A stretch of DNA of 64,000 bases from Anisakis pegreffii (lineage: Eukaryota; Nematoda; Chromadorea; Rhabditida; Anisakidae). The translations under genes were made by a program, and so were the position numbers. Of this stretch, positions 27,785-38,887 are shown in pieces; position 1 is the stretch's first letter; the number at the start of each line of letters is the position of its first letter. The notes beneath the pieces are model-generated. The model ran no database searches. It saw only the letters and a program-made list of their open reading frames with translations, and was not told the origin of the DNA. Where the stretch lies: NCBI GenBank assembly GCA_035041965.1, contig JAPYMA010000593.1, positions 62,001 through 126,000 on the forward strand, read 5' to 3'.

Positions 27785-30700
27785 TTAGGCTGTCCATTTC
27801 ATACACCTGAAAAATAAATTCCTTGAATGTGTGAACTGAGAGTTTGTCAAACGTTTCCGAAAAACGCACAAAATTCTGAGAGACAACATAAGAATATAGA
27901 AAAAGTTATATTAGAGAACGTCGCTGGATGAAATGTATCAATCAAATCGAAAAATGAAAACAAAAAATAAGAAGCAAACAGTGACGATGCATGATGTTGC
28001 AACTAATCACTGATCATAGAAAGCAGATTGAAAAAATTACGCAGTCAACTATAAATATGCATGCTACTGATAAATCGCATTTGACTACGCATGAACGGCG
28101 CCAAGAATTTTACGACGTCCTCAATAAAATTATAAAAACTCTGATTCGATAAGATTGCCATCATGCACATTTACTTACGTAAGCAACACTTAGCAAGTTG
28201 CAAAAATGGAACTAGGGACTGACAAAAGCGATGCATCCACTGTATCAGACAATTATTTCGGTTTGCAAAATAAAACAAATGAGGTTCGAAATTAGACTAC
28301 TACTTCTACTGCATCGAATATCAACTAAATTCATCATATTCCTGCTGAAAACATCATATTCAAGTGGGCTGTATAATAACTAGAAATTAGTGAGAACGAA
28401 ATGAATTTTTTGCCTTTGTAGTACAGGAACAAAAAATTCGGAACTTTCAACGTTTAGGACCTCGGTGCATTATCTTAATTTCAAATGATAACTACCTGGA
28501 ACTGATGAAATATTCAAAAACACTCATTATAAACATCAACCCCAAGCGGAGCAGAATCGCCACTATCATAAACGAAATCGACAAAACACAATCCAGCCAG
28601 CCGGATTCGAACCAGCGACCTAAGGATGCCTGCGTCAACTCTACAGTCCTCCGCTCTACCAACTGAGCTATGGCTGGACATTCTCTCAACTTTCACACGT
28701 TGCTATCGAAACTCGCTCGTTAATGTTGTTGAGCATTATATGTCGAGCAATTTATTTCATTTCATGCTTTTGCAGGCGTTTCATTCGTGAACAGTGTTGG
28801 ATGCTTCAAGATTTTCTGCGGTAGTCCCCGACCGAATACCCCATCGGTTGCCATCGATCGGAAATTTTTGAGCATCAGCCGGTTGTCGATCGATGGTAAA
28901 TGCAGTTCGTTTTGCCGATGAACCCCGACAAAAAGGCTCCCCATCGAACACGCCCTTGTGGTTGCGATCAGTGACCGATTTTCGGTGGCCACCGACCCAA
29001 TTCTATTCATGAATGAGTAAATTGAAAGCAGGAACCTCGAATGCTTCACAAATTTTGACGAAGCAAACATTAAAGTCGCATGAAACGACGCAAGAAGATG
29101 ATGATGCACTAAACCTGGTATCGTTGTGTAAGTCTCGGCACTTTATCGAGCAATATCGTGCACCGCATTTGATGCACGAATAGTTCGAAACGAATCCACA
29201 AGCGGTGCAGAAATGACGTGCCGGATAGCGACTTGGTGGTGCACGCGCTGAACTGTACGCATCCCACCCGCCACCTTCTATTGTTTTGGATGCCTTCAAT
29301 AGTGCATGCATATCACAATCAGTTACGTTCAATACGAACAATTTGGTTACATAAGTATTGTAAAGTATAAATTGGAATTTTTCAGTGGTATTTGTTGTGC
29401 ACACATGTGCACGTATAGAAGAACGAAATGGTTTGAAATTAATCGTGAGCGGACAATTTGCCTAAATGCGTTCTGCCTAACGACAGTTTGTCTAAATACA
29501 CATTGCCTAACGGACGGTTTTTTAATGGATATTTTGCCTAATAGGCAAACTGTCCTTAGTTAGGTAAAACGTTTCCTTCAGTTTTTAGGCAAAATATCTG
29601 GGTACCGAAATTAATTAGTGCATGTTTATGTCAGCCATTATTGCAAATATTTCAAAATAAATCACATCCTAATTATAAGGGAATTATTCGAAAAAACAGA
29701 TTCTAGCTGAAAAAGGTATCAAATAATGCACATGAAATAGAATTCATGATGAAAAATATCAATAACCAAATAAAATTGTAATGCGGTGATCAGACGGTGA
29801 AACGTAGAAATCGGCGCTCATTGGCTCAGTTCATAAATTCAGTGAATGGGAATGGTGTATTTTTTTTAATTTGTCAGAAATAGTTGTGAAAAGTTGAGTG
29901 CTTTCAAATTAAGAAATCAAAAAAAAAACAACCCGAAACTGCACTTCAAAAATATTCATAAACTTACCGAATAATCTTCCATTAGTGCGAAAAAGTTTTT
30001 ACGAAAACGTTGTTTTGAATGTTCTGTTCGAAATTTTTTCCTTCTTTTCCCTGAAAATTTTCGTCTTCTGTAAGGATGATTTGAAGAGTGAAAATAGTCA
30101 CTTCAGGTCGGTCACCTAGATCGGGGTTATTATCAATAAATGAGTGAATAAGCGTGAACATCACAATTCCTGAGAATTTCTGACACGGGAACAAAAACAA
30201 AGGTGAAAACGAAGAGAAGAAATCGCGCTCTCGCCATAGTCCAGCTGAGAAACTGAACTCCGCTTTAGGAGGTCTCCTCCGATTACCTCCTAATGTGCAA
30301 ATTGGGATATTTGCGATTCGATTCAGGAGGTGAGTAATAGAAAATGTACCTTCACTGTGTTCAGCATTATCCGCGCTGACTCTTTTTCGGCTTGCCCCTT
30401 GAGTGTTCACCTGTTCATCATCAAATTTCGGTATGTTCTTGTGCCATTGCAATTGTGCATGCGGATCTTCATGAAAATTATCCTGAAAGAATCAACTTTT
30501 TTATGAATGTTTTCAACAGTCTTTCCTGCTTTCTGGACAAACCGAATCGTTTCATTCAGTTGTTTTCATCACAGCAATATTTATCAAAAATTCTTAGTTG
30601 AATGTGGAAAACTTACACAACATCAGTTTAGTAACATCTAATGTTAATGAGTATCGTTTCAGTCCACTTAAGATTCACTGCAGACACGATAAAAGAAAAA

Positions 30701-31174
30701 CTTGTCAATGCTAAACGTATAAAAATTCGAAAAAATTAAATCCCAGAATTCGCGAAACCTGCTCCAAAGCATCCAGCTGTTTTCTGAGACGACGTCTACG
30801 AGCTGCATCATCGAGAATGCGCGTCGATTCTGTGGCCAACAAACGACCTGATATTTTTAAGGATTATTTGCAATAAATTTTATAGTTTCATATCGTGCAC
30901 TCTACTAAACCGTCACAACAACAAGTCACTGACGGAGTGGAAAAGTTTTTTGTAAAACACGGGCACTTTCTTCGAGCATCGATACAGTAGCTAATAAGAG
31001 GCAAAGAAATGTTTCTGCGATTAAAAATTCGCTTGTATGACAGGAGGCAAGAGACACTGTTTCAGTAAGCTTTGGCAAATTCACTGAAAAAATAAGGAGA
31101 TGAGCTTGAACGAATTCAAAAAACAGACTGAAGTAATTACCAGATTGTCGAGCCGAATCTCGTCCAACAGGCAT
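27785..31174 (-). CDS. ZNHIT1: ZNHIT1-type HIT zinc-finger protein (SWR1/SRCAP complex subunit)
   Basis: Orthologue of ZNHIT1/Vps71, a subunit of the nuclear SWR1/SRCAP remodeller that deposits histone H2A.Z. Exons (minus): 31141-31174, 30759-30847, 30350-30482, 29968-30050, 29115-29293, 27785-27806. They sum to 540 nt (179 aa; human about 154) and all phases join. Seen in order: start MPVGRDSARQSG; the basic helix ILDDAARRRRLRKQLDALEQ; DNFHEDPHA; a lysine-rich patch; FRKNFFALMEDY; then the HIT finger CTACGF, CIKCGARYCSIKC, LHNDTR. The last 22-nt exon supplies the final Cys and tail CMKWTA, matching CLKWTV in human. The exon 5 acceptor (TTGAAG) is weak, but its phase and homology fit. A tRNA-Tyr gene lies in the last intron and a hAT-like MITE in intron 4. 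The gene is divergent from the UBXN7 gene, about 1.1 kb apart. Confidence 0.9.
28592..28678 (-). tRNA. tRNA-Tyr: tRNA-Tyr (GTA) with a short intron
   Basis: On the minus strand a full cloverleaf can be drawn. The acceptor arms are TCCAGCC and GGCTGGA, the A box is TAGCTCAGTTGGTAGAGC, the anticodon stem is GAGGA/TCCTT with loop CTGTAGA (anticodon GTA), and the B box is GGTTCGAATCC. About 13 extra bases sit 3' of the anticodon, where eukaryotic tRNA-Tyr introns lie, leaving a mature tRNA of about 74 nt. The two open frames of 60-65 aa that cross this stretch are artefacts of the tRNA sequence. It is nested in the last intron of ZNHIT1, on the same strand. Confidence 0.95.
28780..29000. other. 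GC-rich island inside the last ZNHIT1 intron
   Basis: This stretch is clearly richer in G+C than its surroundings. It contains repeated ATCGATCGG/CCGACC-like words and inverted pieces such as CCCCATCGG and CCGATTTTCGGTGG. A 115-aa minus frame (28762-29109) is open across it. Because the true ZNHIT1 C-terminal exon lies farther downstream at 27785-27806, the open frame is not needed as coding sequence. Its words resemble those of the MITE at 7730-7863 (CGACCGA, CGGTCGG). It may be a degraded repeat, an unrecognised exon of a nested gene, or a regulatory island. Confidence 0.3.
29444..29607 (+). mobile_element. TTGCCTAA-rich MITE copy 1 with perfect 8-bp target duplication
   Basis: A 164-bp element in intron 4 of ZNHIT1, flanked on both sides by AAATTAAT (29436-29443 and 29608-29615). 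The ends are CGTGAGCGGACAATTTGCC and, read inward from the right, CGGTACCCAGATATTTTGCC. The interior repeats TTGCCTAA and TTAGGCAAA words in both orientations. The 8-bp duplication and short inverted ends fit the hAT superfamily. It is related to the copy at 41710-41850, which lies in the opposite orientation. Confidence 0.8.
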
Positions 31175-32311
31175 TTTTTCACGGTAGCGATCACTTCTCA
31201 GAAAATCTCACGATTACGTTCACCTGAAGAGAATGAGTGCTTTTGAGGTTTCCTGGCATTAAATTAATAGTGTCATATTTTCAGAATACGATCATAAGTG
31301 AATGCTATGGATGTGGAATAGTTCGCTCACATATTTCTGTTTCAGCCTTGTGGAAGCTATTGAACAGAACTGTAAGAAGTCTGAGGACACAGCGCTTTTG
31401 ACTCAACTTAACAAATCGCCGAATTTTCCAAAAAACGAAAGGCAAAAATCTTATCGTCCATAGTTTCATTCATTCCCAGACCATATTCACTAAAAATTTA
31501 AATGCTTTTCTTTTTCTCTGTTGCTCTGACGCTTCTCAAACAATTTTCCAGCGTTATTTTTCGTTGTAATGGTAACAAAATGTTGATTCTAATTCGGATA
31601 CACTGCGGTACTCAACTTGCAGTCACATTCATAGGTACCAGTTAGGTTAACCGTTATGTTACTCATTTTCAGCTAACGGTGACCTGAAAGTAGCAATCAC
31701 CATCCCTTACAAATGCGTGGCAATAGGTTGACATACACAGTTGAGATGCTTACAAAAAAATCATCCTCTCATTGATCGTAGCGTTATGTAATCTGTTTTT
31801 AACATCTTGTGAAGGAAGGTAAGGTCCCGTTTTAGGTCGATAACTTTTCGAACGCTGCGGTGAAGTCGTGCTCAAAATTATCTCACGTGCGTCTGATTCA
31901 GTCGCACTCGAAATGTATCACATAAAATGTTCACAACCATGTTTCAGCTACTGATTTGATGTTATATGGGCTTTCGAATTGTATTTCCCCACTCTCATCT
32001 TTATATGAAATGTGTTTCTGCGAGCGTGATACTTCTATCTGAATTCTTCATAGTCACTCCTCGAGCTAATTCTATCGATTGAGGAAACCGTTGCGAAGTT
32101 CTCTTCAAATTTAGTGAATTTCTTCTTGACTGATAGCGAAATCTTATCGTGTTTATCGGTTCGTTTAGTTATAAGTTGTGTTTTGAAAGCGACCGCAAAC
32201 TTTAATTTTTCATAATGTAAAAATTCAAATTTTGGGATGTTCAGAATTTTGTGGATACTTAATCGTTGCAAAGCACCAATCGGTGCTCATTTCATTTAAC
32301 AGCTGCACACA
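31175..32311. promoter_or_regulatory. Shared divergent intergenic region, ZNHIT1 / UBXN7
   Basis: About 1.1 kb separates the start codons of two head-to-head genes, ZNHIT1 (minus) and the UBXN7-like gene (plus). Both promoters and 5'-UTRs must lie here unless distant spliced leaders or 5' exons exist. I see no clear TATA box or other named element. The longest open frames here are short and not coding-like. Confidence 0.5.
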
Positions 32312-35300
32312 ATGGACACTGATGGTGAAAGTGCACTGGAAAAATTTAAATCGTTTACAGGTGAACCAAGTCACTTTTCGTCTTTTTATCACCTTTCACT
32401 GTCCGTTCGTATTCAGCTGATTCGTCGGTTCTTGCTGTTGTAGTCAATTCAGTGAAGAAGTCATTCTTCAAATGTTATCAAAAGACTGAACTGAGTCGCA
32501 GATAACTGCTATAACTTTTATAGAATCAATAAGTAAAATGCAAACGATCAATGGATTAGTCAGTAGTGTTATTACTTTTTGATCAGTCGATCAGTTAATC
32601 AAGAGACACGAAGTGAGTTGTGATCTGAATTCGCATCTCCTCAGTTATCTCGTAGACAAACGCATAAACTTGGGATCAGTAGTCGGTGTGAGTAAAAATT
32701 ATTTCAAAATTCTTCGAAATATGCATCAGTGTTAAGCGATTCAGGGTGCGAGGATAACGCAGAATGCGAGCAATTGATAGAAGCATGTGATGGTGATGTT
32801 GCAAGAGCAGCTGATCTCTACTTTCAACAGCGCCCAGTCATATCGTCAAAGGATCCTCAATGTTCATCATCATCTAATAGTAATACTGATCATGATACTA
32901 ATGCTAACGGTAATCGACGCATCACACGCTCGAGTAGTAAGCATACTCTCACAAACATGGCTGGTCCTTCAAAAGCACGACATGCGGTCACATTCAACGG
33001 CTCTACCCGATCAAGTATTCTCAACAAGGATAGCCAAAAATGCAATGAAACAGATGTGCATAATGATGATGAGTAAGTCATTTAAACTTATTACAACCGG
33101 TTTTATCCGTTTGAAAATCGAAGTTACTGAATCTTTATTGATCATTCAATTGATCTGAAGATAAATCAGACCAACTGGATTTGAATCAGTCAAAAATTGC
33201 AGTTGTATGATAGTTGATGAAGATGTCAGAGCTCCAATAGCACCAGTCCGGGGACCGATTGTTGAGCAGTCATTCCATCAGCAGTATGGTTAGTGTTTCT
33301 GAGTAAATTTCAAACAGTCTCTTTTTCAACAGCTTCAAGTAGTGATGTTATTTGAAACAGTGTTTAATCACAGTGCAACACTTTGTTAGTATTGTTCGCA
33401 TTCGATTTATTGTGTGGTTGATGCAGTCGGCATCGTAACGAGTCGAACATAATATGCTCGATCAGATCAGCTGCATATACTAAAAGCAAATTCGTGATTG
33501 CAGGTAGTCGTACAAGAACAGCTAGAGTATCGGTATTCGACTCTTTTCGTGACTTTCGTGGGGAATCTGGTACAGTCTTACTATGTTGTCGTCTGATTTT
33601 GGTTTTCATTCGAAAAAAAAATTGGAATTCAGAAATATTGGTTGTATTGTGTATTCATGAAGATATTGAGTGTACAAAATGGTTCAGTGCGATATTCTGA
33701 AGAAAAGAGATGCATTCGATCAACTTAACCATTATTCATCATCACTTAACTGTTCTAGTAATAGATGCGTTTTTCAGAGGATCGTTTGGCTGCATTTCAA
33801 AACGGCACTTCAACAGCAAACGCAGCGACGCGTACAGGTCGTCGATCGCTACAAGTTCTCTTCCGACCGCCCGTCGAACTAATCTTTCGTGGCGATTGGG
33901 AATTGGTTCGTTAATCTGAGATTTTTCGATTCGATTGAGAAAGATGCGCATGGCAAACTTTCCTAACAATGCATTACTACGTAACGTATACTTATTTTAT
34001 GAATATTGTGATATTTGCAAATATTTTTCTTCAATGAGCAATTAAAGATTTCGTAATGTAAATATTGTGAGAATGAATGAATGTTTCGTTAATGAGTAAT
34101 CTTCTGTTCTTTCACTTTCCTATTGTTTGTACCGAAGACAAATTCGCGAATCCATTCAAAAATGTTTCGTTATTAACCTTCGGACGGATCGATTTGTCAG
34201 TTTCATTTGACATTATATGAGAATGGCTCAGATGATGAGAGTTGGATTTAATTGAAGGCGCGTTCTGAAGCACAACGGCGCGGTGTTTGGTTGATGGTGA
34301 ATGTTCAAAACGTTTGTGAATTTGCATGCCAAACTTTGAATCGTGACGTCTGGTCGAATACGGCTGTTAAAGAATTGATTCGTTCCAATTTCATATTTTG
34401 GCAGGTTCGTTTGGTGTTGTTTAGTTTTAGTTGTTTTTTGCTTTTGCTTTTTCGCTTTCTCGTCATTTTATGAATATTTGACGTCAGTTTCCAAAGTTGT
34501 ATGCTCGAAATCAGTGGTAATTTGAAGATTTATCATGATTCGGCGGACGGCACTCGTATCAGTAATTATTATCGAATCACGTCACATCCAGCAATCTTCG
34601 TTGTTGATCCACGCACCGGTGAGCTCCTCATTGAATTCAGAGCTCCAGACGCGGTCTCGTTCTGCGATCAAGGTTTCTTATTGAGATCTCTTGGATGGTT
34701 TTGTTTTCACTTCGTCAATTTTGTTTTATATCGAATTCGATAGAGCATTTGCATTTTCAAGAGAATGTTCTTGGTCTTCAACTAATATTTGGAATAAATT
34801 TTTCAATTCCATTTGACTGCCGTGGAACTAGTTATTTGTTATTAGAGCGATTAAGGTTTCAACTCTGATGTTATCATTGGTAATGCTGATAGTCTTATTT
34901 CCATCAGTTTTTTCATCACGATCGAATTTGCTGACGAAAAATATTTATGCACAGCTTTCATTTTCTCTTCCGTTCATTTTTCTTTTTTTGTATCTATCGT
35001 GGATAATGAAAATAGTTTAGTTACTTCTTTCTTGGAAACATTCCCGGATTTCGCTGCAAGAGATCGACATCTAATTGGTGCTACAGCGCCAGCGCCTTCT
35101 ACTGATTTGACACCTCCCAAACCAACTGAATCGCACATTAGTGATGTAACGGTTAGTTTTCACTTTAAGTATCATACTGCCATTCAAGACTTTTTATGAA
35201 AATGTTTAATAATAACACAAAGTTATGTACACTTAATAGCGTTTCATGAACCGAACAGATGTTATTTTTGGTCAGTGTTGAACAAGAATTTTTGTTTATT

Positions 35301-36408
35301 TTCTACCACTACTTGAAAATATATTTCGATGGGACATTTCAAAGCGATCTGTTTAGTTTTCACATCAAGCGGCATATCATTCAAAAGTTTGATTACGGTT
35401 GCAGTTGTGCACAGCCCCAATATAAAATTTCTATCAAGTTCATCACCATCCGTTAAAACCTTTTCACTTTAAGGACGTCGATGAAGGACCATCATCAAGA
35501 AATGGTCATCGTCGTAAACGTATTCATTTAACATCAAACGACAGTGATGAAGAAGAAGTGAAGAAATCTCGAAAAGGTTGGCTTGCGTTATTTTCATTTA
35601 TGTTCCTTTTCATTGATTACATCTACTCTAGTCATAGTTTTGCGATTCATTATTGAACGTCGATTTTTTGAAAGACTTTTTATCATTATACAATGAATGG
35701 TACTTACAATATCAATGACGAAGTCGTTGTGGTCGTTTAAAAATTTCGTTGCGATTGAATGTTCTCTGGGAATAACAGACGAGGAACGTTTAAGTTAAGA
35801 ACAACTGTTGTGTACGATTGCCGTGAATGGCAATCATAAAACTGTGAATGTTGAGTCACTTTCAGTTCCTTCAGATTCGAGTTCAACTTTTCGTTCTAGA
35901 TGTCAGTCAGTTAGCTTTAAACTGAAGTGGAATAGTTTTGGTTGGTTCGATTGTTGAAATGTTACCAAACATAAATTGCTTCTATTCAAGCTGCTGAGGA
36001 TGTGCCCGATATCGATGCGATGGTGTGTGGAGTTAGTAAGGCGACCACTGTTGATCAAGACGAATGGCGTAGTTGTTTGGGTGTTGCTGATGGCAAAGGG
36101 CGTAAAATATCGTTGGTTTTAAGGTTACCAGATGGTAATAGGCAAACCGTTGAGATGGAAGATACCACACCGATAAGAGTCAGTTGCCTCTCTAATGTCA
36201 TTTTCTTTACTTGCAGTTTTTTAAATGTTTGCATTATTTTGCGTTGCAGGCCGTATTCCTGCTAATCGCAGGTCTGGGTTTCTCACCGTGTGAGCATCAT
36301 CTTGTATTGTCGTATCCAAAACGTGAGTACTCATTTGAGGACGCAGATCGCAGTTTACGTGAATTACAACTGAATAAGCGTGAATTAATTCACGTTGAAT
36401 TAAAATGA
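32312..36408 (+). CDS. UBXN7: UBXN7-like UBA-UAS-UBX p97/VCP adaptor
   Basis: Adaptor of the p97/VCP ATPase; in animals UBXN7 links p97 to ubiquitylated clients and cullin ligases. Exons: 32312-32360, 32730-33072, 33203-33288, 33504-33569, 33778-33905, 34258-34404, 34528-34672, 35021-35151, 35474-35576, 35991-36178, 36250-36408. They total 1,545 nt (514 aa; human 489) with every phase closing. Domains: UBA-like helices (about residues 16-50, LIEACDGDVARAADLYF), the conserved VRAPI motif (about 136), VFDSFRDF (about 168), the thioredoxin-like UAS domain (about 190-330, with NRDVWSNTAVKELI, FIFWQ, DPRTGELLIEF), an acidic/basic linker (NDSDEEEVKKSRK) and a C-terminal UBX domain (about 430-514). 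The exon 34528 acceptor (TTGAAG) is weak but in phase. No UIM is visible between UAS and UBX, and the UBX FPR turn reads YPK. Confidence 0.92.
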
Positions 36409-38887
36409 ATAATTGTTCGACATATTTTACAATAATACATTGTGATGTTGTTACATGTCTTTTGAGAACTAACTGAACGTGCTCACAATTGAAATTGAAT
36501 CCAGTGGCTAGAATTATGGTTGTAAGTCGGAGTTTATTTCTTTGTTCTAGCATATTTTGAAACAAATTCAGCGTATGAGAATGAATTCTGAACGCTGTTT
36601 ATGAAATAATATTTTGTCTCATTTGCACTTGTTTGGAAAACATTCCTCTCAAAAGCCGTCTAAATCTATTGTTACCCGCTTTGCTACTCATATAAGGCGC
36701 TAAAAATTTTCGGTTACACGGGATTCAATTAGGTGACTATTTAAAAGTTTAGAAAAAATGGACAAACTGACAAGTTTATGGTGTTACCGCTTTGATATAC
36801 GATTGGGTTTTTAATGTCATATTTATTTGATTATTTATTTCTTGAATCATCTCGTTCATTCATTTCCTCATTCACTGAAAATGTTTAATATGTTCTTTGG
36901 TGGCTGGTGTCATGTGATACTTGTTCAACACACTGACATATGCATCGTTGACCCTTTTATGAAATTTCTGTGAAATGCACAAGTAAATGAATGCACAAAT
37001 AAGTGCTGGTTGTTTTGTTGCGTGCGATAAGTGTGCAGAGAAATTCACCGTTTTTAAGGTGAGCGCATAACTCTATGAGAGCTTAAAGTATGCACTGTGC
37101 AGTTGTTACATTTGCTGAGTGTTCGTTGTCTGCAATATTCGATATTTTGAACTCAGTTGTAAAAGATGACTATCTTGTTTTCAACAATTCACTTCAGAGC
37201 TCTGAAGGTTTACGTTGAAAATAAGATGATCGCTTTCTCAGTTGCAGTCAAATTCATTTCTTGTCGAATTTGATATGAACTCAAGCGATAAGAAGCAAGC
37301 ACGTTACGTGCTAATTGCATATCAACCATTGCTAAAATTTTACTTCATAGTTTGATTAATGACTTAGTTTACACGAAAGCAACGAATGATCATGTTATTA
37401 CAAACGAGATTAATAGTAAGTTATTTGGGTTCTATAACTCTAGCTCAGTTGTAAAAAAATCCGTTTGAAGCTACTTGGAGTAATTAGTGATTAGTTATCG
37501 ACAGTTGAATGAACGGCTCTATCTGAGTAGGTTCAAATTATTCGTTAGGCTGAATGTTGGGAGTTATTAAAGTTCAACTTCTTGAAGAATCTTTTAAAAA
37601 TTCGGTGACGAAGTATATAGCGAGTTGAAATCTGACAAAAGCAGCTCTTCAAGTGGTCGATTTCAACAAAAATGAAAAAGCGAGCATTGTTGCATATCAA
37701 ATACCACTGAAGTGAAATCATTCAACTCAACTTGGCACATAATGTCTAGTCGCTTTGAAAATGCTTTTGAAGATATCATTATCAAAAATAATGTTGATAA
37801 AATTGGCAACGTTAATAATCATTACAATATACCAGCAATCTAAATACACGCGTGATTAATTTCGATAATTCTCTGTTGTTTGCTTGATGATAAAATGTAC
37901 ACACAAGTAAATTCAAGCTATCTTCCAAACGAGGATTCGAGTTCACTTGCAGCAGGTTATTAATGCTGCTTTTGATGACGCATGAACGGACGACTGTTTA
38001 CTGACAATGAGGCTAAACGTATCCTCTGTTCTGCTCACTGATCAGTTCGTTTTAATATTTCCTTATCAAGATCAGCTAGTGCGCTCATTGATGCTTCATC
38101 CCATCGAATCAAATTACGAACGAACGAGATCGTCGTCTGAAATTTAATTGAAATTCTTTAAAATTTGTGCATACGAGTGTTTTTTGTTTCATTTATATTA
38201 GGTTAGGACATTTCTGAAAGGAAAACTTTTTTATCATGACTGCGGTAAAATAATATTCTTAGCAACCTCAAATCTTCTCAACTGTGTTCGTAAAGATGTT
38301 TGTTACACCTGAATCGGGTAATTTTTGAACCGTAATGCCCCAAAACCAACAGATTTAAAAACAACAGATCTTGTCTATAATTTTAGTGAAGCGATAATAA
38401 TAAGGTTAATAACTTATGATGATCTGAGAATACCTTTGTGACCGGGTCAATAGTTATCCTTTGAACACCGTGACCTGAATGCGTCAACAAATACCGCTGA
38501 AATTTTTAGTGATTTTGGTAGTGAATTCGTGAAACTTTTACTATATATAGTGCAATTAGTATTAGCATTAGTATAGAAGACAGTCAATTATGTGTTGTGC
38601 AACAGATGGTTGCAAAATGAACTTGGCTCAATGGCTTTCAAACTGATAGTTAGAATAATGCAACAACAGAAAGTAACAACAAAAGGACTGAGAAACAGTG
38701 CACTAGAAATTATTCAGCGCATTTCGAATTTCTGCGTTATACAACTGCTATGTTTAGAAGGGCATATTCTTAAAGTTCATTAGCATTGATCTAATCAGTG
38801 ACTAGAATCATTCCGCATTCTGATTTAGTACGTGGCTGTTACAAAAAACGAGCAAATAACTTCATAACAACTTTGTTTTAAACGAAC
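36409..38887. other. Interval between convergent UBXN7-like and LACT-like genes
   Basis: It should contain the UBXN7-like 3'-UTR and, from the other side, the missing last exon(s) of the LACT-like gene. I searched for the GHPG-type motif expected there and did not find it. Confidence 0.5.

Noticed and set aside
28492..28696. Two overlapping minus ORFs of 60-65 aa (IAQLVERRTV and similar)
   Set aside because: They are translations of the tRNA-Tyr gene; this peptide pattern is a well-known tRNA artefact.
28762..29109. The 115-aa minus ORF as the C-terminus of ZNHIT1
   Set aside because: A phase-compatible junction exists, but it would lose the last zinc-binding Cys and the C-x-K-W tail, which are found exactly in phase at 27785-27806.
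36221..36565. 114-aa minus ORF
   Set aside because: It is antisense to the UBX-domain exons of the UBXN7-like gene.
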